A stretch of DNA of 16,356 nt from Pseudomonadota bacterium. GTDB taxonomy: Bacteria; Pseudomonadota; Alphaproteobacteria; Micropepsales; Micropepsaceae. Shown here piece by piece: positions 1 through 6,321 of the stretch. The position numbers and the translations under genes are program-made. Each line of letters opens with the position of its first letter. Position 1 is the stretch's first letter. The notes below the pieces were generated by a model. That model was given only the letters and a program-made list of their open reading frames with translations, was not told where the DNA came from and ran no database searches. The stretch is from assembly GCA_025360685.1 (NCBI GenBank), contig JANYBR010000111.1:1-16356 (forward strand), given 5' to 3'.

Positions 1-660
1 GCCCAGCCCGATCGCCAGCGCGCCAAAACCAAACCAATCGAATTTCAGACCCTCGTCACGCGGGCTGTCCTTGAAGAACAGCCAGATGCCGGCGATCGAT
101 GCGATACCGACCGGGACGTTGACGTAGAAAACCCATCGCCAATTGTACGCATCGGTCAGATAGCCGCCTAGCGTGGGTCCGAGGATGGGGCCGAGCATCA
201 CGCCCATGCCCCACAACGCCATGATATTGCCGCGCCTCTCCGGCGGATAAAGATCGAGCATCACCGCTTGGGATAGCGGCGAAAGACCGGCACCGAACGC
301 GCCTTGCAGCAAGCGGAACATGATCATTTGATCGAGCGATTGGGCCGCACCGCACATCATCGATGTGATCGTAAAGCCGGTCAGGCAAACGATCATGAAA
401 TTGCGTTTGCCGAACCGCGACGCGATCCAGCCGACCGGCGCGGTCATGATGGCCGACGCCACGATGTAGGATGTCAGAACCCAGGTGATCTGATCGCGCG
501 AAGCTTGCAGGCTTCCTTGCATATAGGGCAGCGCGACGTTCGCGATCGTGCTGTCGAGAGTTTGCATGAACAGGCCGGCCATCGACGCGCCGAGCACGAT
601 CCAGAGCTCAATTTTGTTGGTGTATGATTCCGCCGTATGACCCGGAGCATCCTTGCGCAT
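1..660 (-). CDS. emrB: EmrB-type DHA2 multidrug efflux transporter (MFS), N-terminal part
   Basis: This is the inner-membrane drug/proton antiporter of an EmrAB-TolC-type tripartite pump. The first 220 codons are present and the frame is still open at position 1, so the C-terminus lies outside the window. After a short cytoplasmic N-terminus, the family motif QTLDSTIANVALP occurs at residues 33-45, typical of 14-TM DHA2 proteins. A motif A-like GWIASRFGKRN follows at about 77-87. A motif C-like GVMLGPILGPTLGG lies near 160-173, followed by the DHA2 pattern WRWVFYVNVPVG. The ATG at 660 is preceded by GAGGGG with 10 nt spacing and lies 22 nt after the emrA stop, so the two genes are one operon. 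Substrates cannot be read from the sequence. The assignment to DHA2/EmrB is secure; the exact drug range is unknown. Confidence 0.93.
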   Translation of the reverse strand, partial: MRKDAPGHTAESYTNKIELWIVLGASMAGLFMQTLDSTIANVALPYMQGSLQASRDQITWVLTSYIVASAIMTAPVGWIASRFGKRNFMIVCLTGFTITSMMCGAAQSLDQMIMFRLLQGAFGAGLSPLSQAVMLDLYPPERRGNIMALWGMGVMLGPILGPTLGGYLTDAYNWRWVFYVNVPVGIASIAGIWLFFKDSPRDEGLKFDWFGFGALAIGLG

Positions 661-682
661 TGGAATAATGCCCCTCGAACGA

Positions 683-1819
683 TCAGCTGCCGTGCAGCAA
701 GCGATACCAGCGCCGGTGTCCCGTATCGACCGATATCACAGTGCTCATGCCGGCCCGCAGCGGAGGATCGCCGGGTCTTTGATAGATCTTGATGCGGACT
801 GGAATGCGTTGAACGACCTTCACCCAATTGCCGCTCGAGTTTTCGGCCGGGAGTGCGGAGAAGGTGGAATCGCTTCCCGCGCTGATGGCATCGACGTGCC
901 CGCTCCAGGTGTGATCGGGGTACGCGTCGACGCTGATTTCTACCGGATTGCCGTTTCGAACATAGGTGAGTTCTGTTTCCTTCAAGTTGGCGTCAACCCA
1001 AATGTTCTTGCTCGCGACAAGACCGACCGCGCTGGTCGTGCTGAACGCAGACATGGCCGAAATCACGATCGTTCCGGGTTGCAGCGAGTCCACCGCGGAA
1101 ACGATGCCATCGAACGGCGCCCTGACGATGGTGTGGTCGAGCTGACGTTGCGCCTCGGCGACAGCAGCAAGTGCCCGTTGATAGGAAGGGGTTTGCTCAG
1201 CCGGCAGATTGGGATTGCCATTGAGATGCGACAGTGCCAGTTGCGCCTGCTGCTGAAGCGAAACCAAAGTCGCTTGCGCGCTCTGAAGCGTACCGCGCGC
1301 CTGATCGACCTGCGCGGGCGCCACGGCATTCTGGTGGGCTAGCGCGACATAGCGATTGTAGGTCAGGCCTGCGAGGTGAACTTGCGCCTGCTGGGCACCG
1401 ATCTGTCCGAGCGCAGAACGGTACTGCGCTTTAAAACCTTCAACATCGAGCACGGACTGCGCCAGCGTTGCCTTGGCATTGTCCACCGCGATCCGAAAGG
1501 GATGCGGATCAAGGCGAAAGAGGACATCGCCTTTGCGAACGCTCTGGCCCTCATGGACATCGACATCCTGAACCAAACCGGACACATCGGTGGAGACCAT
1601 AAGTTTTGCGGCATGGATATAGGCGTCGTCGGAAGAAATGTAGCGGCCGCCGGTCAGCCAGAAGTAGACCGCCAGGACCGCGACGATCCCAACGCCCCAG
1701 ACCATCGCAAAGCGCCGCAGACGGGCACGGTCGGCCCACAGCGCGCCGGCCCAGTCGCGTACGCGCGAGCCGATCCCCGGCGAAAGGTAGTCCGCGGTAT
1801 CCGTTCTCATTGCCGACAT
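683..1819 (-). CDS. emrA: EmrA/HlyD-family membrane fusion protein
   Basis: This is the periplasmic adaptor of the EmrAB pump, expected to join the EmrB transporter to an outer-membrane TolC channel encoded elsewhere. A single transmembrane helix lies at about residues 37-56 (FAMVWGVGIVAVLAVYFWLT). It is followed by the conserved SSDDAYI segment, the biotinyl-lipoyl-like half-motifs VDVHEGQSVRKGDVLFRLD and RAPFDGIVSAV, an intervening alpha-helical hairpin rich in Gln and Ala, and a C-terminal beta-barrel region (NIWVDANLKETEL, GNPVEISVDAYP). The frame is open up to 1870, inside marR. I chose ATG 1819 because GGGGAG lies 10 nt before it; the ATG at 1810 is too far from that site. This gives 378 residues, normal for EmrA. 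The ribosome-binding site overlaps the marR stop codon (gap 7 nt), which implies co-transcription and possible translational coupling. Confidence 0.93.
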   Translation of the reverse strand: MSAMRTDTADYLSPGIGSRVRDWAGALWADRARLRRFAMVWGVGIVAVLAVYFWLTGGRYISSDDAYIHAAKLMVSTDVSGLVQDVDVHEGQSVRKGDVLFRLDPHPFRIAVDNAKATLAQSVLDVEGFKAQYRSALGQIGAQQAQVHLAGLTYNRYVALAHQNAVAPAQVDQARGTLQSAQATLVSLQQQAQLALSHLNGNPNLPAEQTPSYQRALAAVAEAQRQLDHTIVRAPFDGIVSAVDSLQPGTIVISAMSAFSTTSAVGLVASKNIWVDANLKETELTYVRNGNPVEISVDAYPDHTWSGHVDAISAGSDSTFSALPAENSSGNWVKVVQRIPVRIKIYQRPGDPPLRAGMSTVISVDTGHRRWYRLLHGS

Positions 1820-1826
1820 TCGAATG

Positions 1827-2294
1827 CTACTCCCCGGCAGCGGCCAGCTTGACGCCGGTCCGTGCCTCATTTGCCAAATTTTCCTTGATCACCAGCAGGG
1901 CGTCGATCAGCGTGTTTCTTGTGTCCTCGTCGAGCCCCGCCGTGATGCGCGAATTCATGTATTCGCGCGCTTGATGGATCGTTTCCACTATGGGTTTTGC
2001 CGCAGGCAGCAAATGCAGGCGGCGAATTCTCCGGTCGCTCGGATCTGCGCGGCGTTCGACCAGGCCGCGCGCTTCCAGACGGTCTACGAGTCGCGCGACA
2101 GTGATCGGCTCAACTTCGCAGATTGCGGCCATTTCGTTCTGGGACATTCCCGGTTGACGGTCGAGGCGCGAGAGGATTTGCCACTGCGCCCGGGTCATTG
2201 CATGCGTGGCACGCGCCTTTTGGTCGAAGCGGGTGCGCAATGTTCGCGCCACGTCGTGAAGGACTATCAAAAGGTCGCGATCGAAGGACTGCAT
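1827..2294 (-). CDS. MarR-family transcriptional repressor of the adjacent efflux operon
   Basis: This is a dimeric winged-helix DNA-binding protein, probably repressing its own operon until a toxic ligand binds. The core MarR region is clear: AQWQILSRLDRQPGMSQNEMAAICEVEPITVARLVDRLEARGLVERRADPSDRRIRRLHL contains the recognition helix and the wing with the invariant D-x-R-x-x-R (DPSDRRIRR). It is the first gene of marR-emrA-emrB. A GTG at 2306 is in frame, but the promoter candidate upstream would start transcription near 2311 and leave almost no leader. I therefore prefer ATG 2294, giving 155 residues, although its ribosome-binding site (AAGG, 3 nt away) is weak. A MarR gene heading an emrAB operon is the arrangement seen with EmrR/MprA in Escherichia coli; the ligand here is unknown. 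Confidence 0.92.
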   Translation of the reverse strand: MQSFDRDLLIVLHDVARTLRTRFDQKARATHAMTRAQWQILSRLDRQPGMSQNEMAAICEVEPITVARLVDRLEARGLVERRADPSDRRIRRLHLLPAAKPIVETIHQAREYMNSRITAGLDEDTRNTLIDALLVIKENLANEARTGVKLAAAGE

Positions 2295-2315
2295 GGGCCT
2301 TATCACTAAGCCAGG

Positions 2316-2339
2316 ATAAAATAAGTAGCGTTATGTTAT
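2316..2339. promoter_or_regulatory. Candidate MarR operator (imperfect palindrome)
   Basis: Two 9-bp arms around a 6-bp centre read ATAAAATAA-N6-TTATGTTAT on the plus strand; eight of nine positions are complementary. The AT-rich palindrome stands out in GC-rich surroundings. It covers the -10 element and most of the spacer of the candidate marR promoter, which is where a self-repressing MarR dimer would block RNA polymerase. The palindrome is seen directly; its role as operator is inferred. Confidence 0.6.
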
Positions 2340-2346
2340 TATGCAA
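2318..2346 (-). promoter_or_regulatory. Sigma70-like promoter of the marR-emrA-emrB operon
   Basis: Read on the minus strand, TTGCAT (2346-2341) and TATTTT (2323-2318) are separated by exactly 17 bp. Both are close to the TTGACA/TATAAT consensus. Transcription would begin near 2311, about 17 nt upstream of the preferred marR ATG at 2294. Confidence 0.55.
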
Positions 2347-2403
2347 GTTGTGAACGGATTGTGAGCGGCAATGCCGCGTTTATGCGAATAACTCGCAGGT
2401 GGG

Positions 2404-2784
2404 TTAGAGCCGCCGGGGCCTGCGTCGAGGCGTTTTTTTGGCGGGAATCGGGACAATCCGTCTCGTTAAACCGGATATCGAGGCCCTTCCTGCCCTCGTG
2501 GCCGCCACCTCGAGGCGTCGGTACCGCGAGACGACGAAGGCACCCAGAGGCGTCAGCCGGGCGCCGCCTCCGGCCTTCCCGCCCGCCGACGCGTCGACCA
2601 GTGGCTCGCCAAAGGCGTCCTTGAGCGCCTTTAGCAGCAACCAGGCCTTGCGATAGCTCATTTTCATGGCCACCGCGGCCTTTCGAATGGAGCCGGTTTC
2701 TGCGACCAGCTCCAGCAACCGCACCTTGCCAGGCCCGAGTGCGGCGCCGTTTCCAAAGTCGATCCGAATCGTAAGACGCGTCAT
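2404..2784 (-). CDS. ModE-like winged-helix regulator, DNA-binding domain only
   Basis: The 126-residue protein matches the N-terminal DNA-binding domain of ModE and related LysR-type winged-helix proteins. Seen directly are the segment GPGKVRLLELVAETGSIRKAAVAMKMSYRKAWLLLKAL (helix-turn-helix at about residues 27-52) and the GGARLTPLGAFVVSRYRRLE wing/helix characteristic of COG2005 proteins. ModE of Escherichia coli carries two molybdate-binding MOP/TOBE domains after this part. They are absent here, and the protein ends in a basic tail (AKKTPRRRPRRL). It therefore cannot be assumed to sense molybdate. Start ATG 2784 has only a weak upstream purine stretch. No mod or molybdoenzyme gene is in the window, so its target cannot be told from context. 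Many bacteria carry such single-domain ModE-like proteins. Confidence 0.82.
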   Translation of the reverse strand: MTRLTIRIDFGNGAALGPGKVRLLELVAETGSIRKAAVAMKMSYRKAWLLLKALKDAFGEPLVDASAGGKAGGGARLTPLGAFVVSRYRRLEVAATRAGRASISGLTRRIVPIPAKKTPRRRPRRL

Positions 2785-2818
2785 CGCCCTATGCTCTCGC
2801 GGCCGCTGCCGAAATGAA

Positions 2819-2846
2819 ACGGGGGCGGAGTTGCCTCCGCCCCCGT
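2819..2846 (-). terminator. Rho-independent terminator after pstS
   Basis: A perfect 12-bp GC-rich stem (ACGGGGGCGGAG pairing with CTCCGCCCCCGT) closes a 4-nt loop. On the minus strand it is followed by a T-rich run (GTTTCATTTC). It begins about 20 nt after the pstS stop and would end the porin-pstS transcript before the ModE-like gene. Confidence 0.85.
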
Positions 2847-2866
2847 CGAAGCACTTCGCGGCGCGA

Positions 2867-3898
2867 TTACATTCCCGAACCTTGGATTTGTTTCCAGCTG
2901 TTCTCGATCGCCTGCACCGCGTTCTGCGGCAGCGGCACGTAGGTCAGGCTCCTTGCCATATCGTCACCGCTTGCATACGCCCACTTGAAGAATTTCAGCG
3001 CGTCAGCGGAAGCAGCCGGATCGACGGGCTGTTTGTACATGATGATGTAGGTAGTCGCCGTGATTGGCCAGGAGTCTGCGCCCGGCTCGTCGACCAAGAT
3101 GACATAGAAATTGTTCTGCGCTGCGGCTCCCCAATCCGCATGCGACCCGGCTGCGCCGAACGTAGCCAGCGACGGCTCAACAAGCTTGCCTTCCTTGTTG
3201 AGCATCTTCGCATAGCTCAGATGGTTGACTTGCGCATAGGCATATTCGACGTAGCCAATCGCGCCAGCGGTCTGCGCCACATTGCCGGCCACGCCTTCGT
3301 TGCCCTTGGCGCCGATGCCAACCGGCCAGTCGACGGATGTCGCCGCGCCAACATTGGTCTTCCACTCCGAATTCACACGCGAAAGGTATGTCGCAAACAC
3401 AAAGGTGGTGCCCGATCCGTCAGAGCGATGCACCACTGCAATCGCCTGCTCCGGGAGATTCAGCGAAGGATTGAGTCTCTTGATCGCAGGATCGTTCCAG
3501 CGAGAGATGTGTCCGAGGTAGATATTCGCCAGCGTAGCACCGTCAAGTACAAGCTGCCCGGAGCCAATTCCTTTCACGTTATAGACCGCAACTTCGCCAC
3601 CGATCACGGTCGGAAATTGTATCATGCCGCCGGCATTCAGCTGTGCCGGTTGAAGTGGCATGTCCGATGCGCCGAACGTGACGGTCTTGGCTTTGATTTG
3701 GGCGATACCGCCGCCCGAGCCGATGGATTGGTAGTTTAGGCCTACACCGCTCACGCCTTTGTAGGCGCCCGCCCACTTCGCATAGATCGGATAGGGAAAC
3801 GTCGCGCCGGCGCCCGAAATATCTCCTGCCATCGTTGCCGTTGCAGTCATTGCGATCCCTGCAACCGCTCCGACCAGTGACTTGAACATCGTTCTCAT
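2867..3898 (-). CDS. pstS: Phosphate ABC transporter substrate-binding protein PstS
   Basis: This is the periplasmic high-affinity phosphate receptor that delivers phosphate to the PstCAB importer. A signal peptide (MRTMFKSLVGAVAGIAMTA..., cleavage near TMA-GD) precedes the mature protein. The phosphate-site segments of the family are visible: GAGATFPYPIYAKW, QSIGSGGGIAQI, FGASDMPL, HRSDGSGTTFVFA and VGIGAKGNEGVA, plus the AGAIGYVEYAYA motif. The frame extends to 3946, but ATG 3898 has an excellent AGAGGA site about 5 nt upstream and places the signal peptide correctly; length is then 343 residues, normal for PstS. It follows the porin gene by 65 bp on the same strand and is closed by a strong terminator, so pstCAB and phoU are not in this operon. 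Confidence 0.96.
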   Translation of the reverse strand: MRTMFKSLVGAVAGIAMTATATMAGDISGAGATFPYPIYAKWAGAYKGVSGVGLNYQSIGSGGGIAQIKAKTVTFGASDMPLQPAQLNAGGMIQFPTVIGGEVAVYNVKGIGSGQLVLDGATLANIYLGHISRWNDPAIKRLNPSLNLPEQAIAVVHRSDGSGTTFVFATYLSRVNSEWKTNVGAATSVDWPVGIGAKGNEGVAGNVAQTAGAIGYVEYAYAQVNHLSYAKMLNKEGKLVEPSLATFGAAGSHADWGAAAQNNFYVILVDEPGADSWPITATTYIIMYKQPVDPAASADALKFFKWAYASGDDMARSLTYVPLPQNAVQAIENSWKQIQGSGM

Positions 3899-3963
3899 CT
3901 TTTCCTCTTTCAGTTGAGAGCCTCGGCTCCCTGTTTCAAGCGCCAACTCTGCTGGCGGTGCTC

Positions 3964-5586
3964 CTAGTTTGCGAACTGCAGGCGAACGCCGACGATGTTC
4001 ACATTCTGACCAAGACTGTTGTGAACCGCCGCGGTGCCCTTTTGCAGAGTAACGATATTGTCATCGAGCATGAGCCGAACGTTCCGGTTCAGATACCAGT
4101 TCAGCGCAACAGCAATGATGCGCTCGTCTCCGCCGGGAATGCCCGCTAGGTGAACGCCAAATAACGCCGTTTGCGGCTGGTGCCAGTTCAGATCCGTGTC
4201 GCTATAGCGAACTGCCAGTTCCCACGCACCCCAAGAATCGCCGCTGAATGAGAATGGACGCGATGGAACTGGAGCTTGGAAACCGCCCGCCTCGTTGTTG
4301 ATCGCAGACGCCGAATACGACTTGGTTTCGCCGGTCAGTATCCACGAAGCTTCAGCGTACCAGCCCGAGAAGTTGGGATGGTCCGCCACTGACAGCGCCG
4401 AGACGCAACTAGCTATTCCACTTCCCACCCCGCATTGACGGTCCATCGTGAACTGAGCCCACTCGCCGCCAAGAAAGAAATTCTCCCAATTTCCACCAAG
4501 ATCCAGGGCGATCATATGGCCAGTTTTAGCAGCGATTTTTGTCGTATCGATTAAACGCGTTCCATCGACTCGGATCTCCGGCCGGTCACGAAAATCGAAG
4601 AACTGAGCCGTCGCTCCATTTGCAATCGAACCCGTATAGGGAACATAACCGCCGCTGACGGCAACAGCGATATTGGAGCGCGCGCCGTCGGTCCAGACGC
4701 GATCCGAAATCCGCCCCAGAACTTGCGCTTGCTCGTCGCCACCGTTGCCGTGGCCGGCCGTCGATCCGGTTTTGCCGCCGGTGAACGCCGCCGTGATGTT
4801 GATGTTATCGCCCGCCCACAGTGCATCGGTCATTTGCCAGCCCACTTCGATGCCGCGACGCGAGTCGCCCGCGCCGAAGGAGTCAGCAGCGATGTTGTCG
4901 ATCTCTGGACGCTCCAGGAAAATGAGCGAAGCAGATGATGTCGTGCCTTCGAACATCAAGGCCGGCTCGAGTACGCCAACGCTAAAGTGCCAGTGATTCA
5001 AGCCGGTGTAAGTGACCTGGGCTTTGTTCAGCAACGGATCACCTTCGCCGGCGTTGGGAACGCCTGATGCGCCGGCATTGCCGCCGTCTGAACCACCAGC
5101 ATTAAGCCGAATCTCGTATGCAAAATCGTGATATGCGGTTCCTTCGACACCGAAATATGCACGACGAAGTACAGCGCCCGAACTCAGGTCGGCTGGGCTA
5201 TGAGCGGTATGTTGCATAAAGCCAGCAAAGTCCGTCTGGAACCTTGCGCGAAGCGACATCGTGAAACGGCCGTCGCCCGACTTGATCGTCGGCCGGCCAT
5301 TGTCGAACGTCCAGACCACATCATTGAAACTCTGCTCCAGCGTCGACAGCCTGGTGTGATCGGAAGATTGGTGCTCGTGATCCGCCGCCAGTTCCGCCTC
5401 AAGCGCTGACAGACGGTCGGCGAGCTCAGCATTGCTCGGTCCGTTCGAGGCGGCCGGAGTCGCCGCATCGGAACTCGATGTTGCCGCCGGTGTGGTGTGA
5501 TGCTTCGTCTTGGCAAGGCCGGCATCGCTGGATGCGACCAAGGCGACGGCCGCAACTCCGGCCATCAGTAAAGTTTTCCCCTGCAT
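3964..5586 (-). CDS. OprO/OprP-type phosphate-selective outer-membrane porin
   Basis: The 540-residue protein resembles the OprO/OprP family, trimeric 16-stranded porins that pass phosphate or polyphosphate through the outer membrane. It starts with a signal peptide (MQGKTLLMAGVAAVALVASSDAGLAK) and a Ser/Thr/Ala-rich linker. A short coiled coil follows (NAELADRLSALEAELAADHEHQSSDHTRLSTLEQS, about residues 52-85), as in many porins of this family, and then a beta-barrel beginning GDGRFTMSLRARFQTDF. The family's RRAYFGVEGTAYHDFAYEIRLN and the C-terminal WYLNRNVRLMLDDNIV...GVRLQFAN strands are clear, with a near-terminal Phe. Start ATG 5586 is preceded by GAGAGGGG 4 nt away. pstS follows by 65 bp, which supports a phosphate role. 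Anion selectivity is inferred from family and context, because many members have other substrates. Confidence 0.88.
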   Translation of the reverse strand: MQGKTLLMAGVAAVALVASSDAGLAKTKHHTTPAATSSSDAATPAASNGPSNAELADRLSALEAELAADHEHQSSDHTRLSTLEQSFNDVVWTFDNGRPTIKSGDGRFTMSLRARFQTDFAGFMQHTAHSPADLSSGAVLRRAYFGVEGTAYHDFAYEIRLNAGGSDGGNAGASGVPNAGEGDPLLNKAQVTYTGLNHWHFSVGVLEPALMFEGTTSSASLIFLERPEIDNIAADSFGAGDSRRGIEVGWQMTDALWAGDNINITAAFTGGKTGSTAGHGNGGDEQAQVLGRISDRVWTDGARSNIAVAVSGGYVPYTGSIANGATAQFFDFRDRPEIRVDGTRLIDTTKIAAKTGHMIALDLGGNWENFFLGGEWAQFTMDRQCGVGSGIASCVSALSVADHPNFSGWYAEASWILTGETKSYSASAINNEAGGFQAPVPSRPFSFSGDSWGAWELAVRYSDTDLNWHQPQTALFGVHLAGIPGGDERIIAVALNWYLNRNVRLMLDDNIVTLQKGTAAVHNSLGQNVNIVGVRLQFAN

Positions 5587-5590
5587 GAAA

Positions 5591-5619
5591 CCCCTCTCGA
5601 AATATGTCCCGGGAGAGGG
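5591..5619 (-). promoter_or_regulatory. Hairpin covering the porin ribosome-binding site
   Basis: On the minus-strand transcript the Shine-Dalgarno segment GAGAGGGG (5598-5591) can pair with CCCTCTC just upstream (5619-5613), giving a 7-bp stem with a 14-nt loop. The ATG lies 4 nt after it. Such a structure could lower porin translation, but no regulator or alternative structure is evident. Confidence 0.35.
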
Positions 5620-5670
5620 TTCGCTTTAGATGCCGCGCCCTTCTGCCCAGGGCATGGATTCCAGTCGCGC

Positions 5671-5710
5671 GAGACAGGGATGTGACGATTGAGTGAAGCT
5701 AATGCGACAG
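5671..5710 (-). promoter_or_regulatory. Candidate PHO box (PhoB sites) upstream of porin-pstS
   Basis: Read on the minus strand, four 7-mers start exactly 11 bp apart: CTGTCGC (5710-5704), GCTTCAC (5699-5693), TCGTCAC (5688-5682) and CTGTCTC (5677-5671). Compared with the PhoB half-site CTGTCAC they match at 6, 4, 5 and 6 of 7 positions. PhoB is known to bind direct repeats with this 11-bp period. The array ends 84 bp before the porin ATG and points towards it. I do not see a convincing -10 element after it. The two downstream genes are phosphate-uptake genes, which makes this reading credible. Confidence 0.62.
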
Positions 5711-5728
5711 CACAATTTACGAGCGCGA

Positions 5729-6214
5729 TCAGGAGGTTTGCGCGAGCGACCCGTATTTGCCACGAAAGAAGACCAGCGGCTCGCCGTGCGCATGGCGCGA
5801 AAAGCGCAGCACTCTTCCGATCAGAATCGCATGGTCGCCTGCGTCGTGCACTGCCTCGGCCTTGCACTCGAAGACGGCGAGCGCGTCGGCGAGCGCAGGC
5901 GGGCCAAGTTCGGTATCGTTCAGGCCGATGCCGTCCAGGCTGTGACTGCCCTGCCTTGCAAGGCGCGATGACACGTCCTGATGGTCCGTACCAAGAATAC
6001 TTACCGTGTAGCTCATGGAATTGGTAAACGCGTGGTAACGATCCGACTTCTTGTCCAGGCACCACAACACCAGGGGTGGATCGAGCGAGACCGAGGTGAA
6101 CGAGTTCACCGTGATGCCCATATGCTGCTCGGCGCTCGCCGATGTGGTCACAACCGCAACTCCGGTTGGAAACGAACCAAGCGCGGTGCGGAAGGCGCGG
6201 AGGTCAAAAGCCAT
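5729..6214 (-). CDS. Flavin reductase-like FMN-binding protein
   Basis: The 161-residue protein belongs to the flavin reductase-like split-barrel family. These proteins bind FMN/FAD and commonly supply reduced flavin to a two-component monooxygenase using NAD(P)H. Family signatures are seen in order: FRTALGSFPTGVAVVTT near the N-terminus, GITVNSFTSVSLDPPLVLWCLDKKS (flavin-phosphate region), a central SVSILGTDHQDVSSRLA-like segment (here TVSILGTDHQ), and the C-terminal LVFFRGKYGSL. Start ATG 6214 gives the standard N-terminus, though the upstream ribosome-binding site is weak. The porin gene lies 142 bp downstream on the same strand, separated by the candidate PHO box, so the two are probably separate transcripts. 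No partner monooxygenase is in the window, so the physiological substrate is unknown. Confidence 0.88.
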   Translation of the reverse strand: MAFDLRAFRTALGSFPTGVAVVTTSASAEQHMGITVNSFTSVSLDPPLVLWCLDKKSDRYHAFTNSMSYTVSILGTDHQDVSSRLARQGSHSLDGIGLNDTELGPPALADALAVFECKAEAVHDAGDHAILIGRVLRFSRHAHGEPLVFFRGKYGSLAQTS

Positions 6215-6321
6215 GTCGTTTCACACTCGGTTAAGAGCCTAAGGAGCATTCTCTCCGGCACGTTAGGCGAGCTATGACGCGGCGAAAAGACCGCGCGACC
6301 CGCCTTTCGAGGGTAATTTGA

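Noticed and set aside
653..1342. Plus-strand open frame opposite emrA
   Set aside because: It is antisense to the conserved membrane fusion protein, has no family resemblance and no ribosome-binding site.
2365..2377. Small inverted repeat GCGGC-AAT-GCCGC after the ModE-like gene
   Set aside because: The stem is only 5 bp and no T-run follows on either strand, so I do not call it a terminator.
2666..3739. Long plus-strand open frame (357 codons) opposite pstS
   Set aside because: It lies almost wholly antisense to pstS, which has a signal peptide, family motifs and a strong ribosome-binding site. The antisense protein is Arg/His-rich with no recognisable domain, typical of the reverse frame of GC-rich genes.
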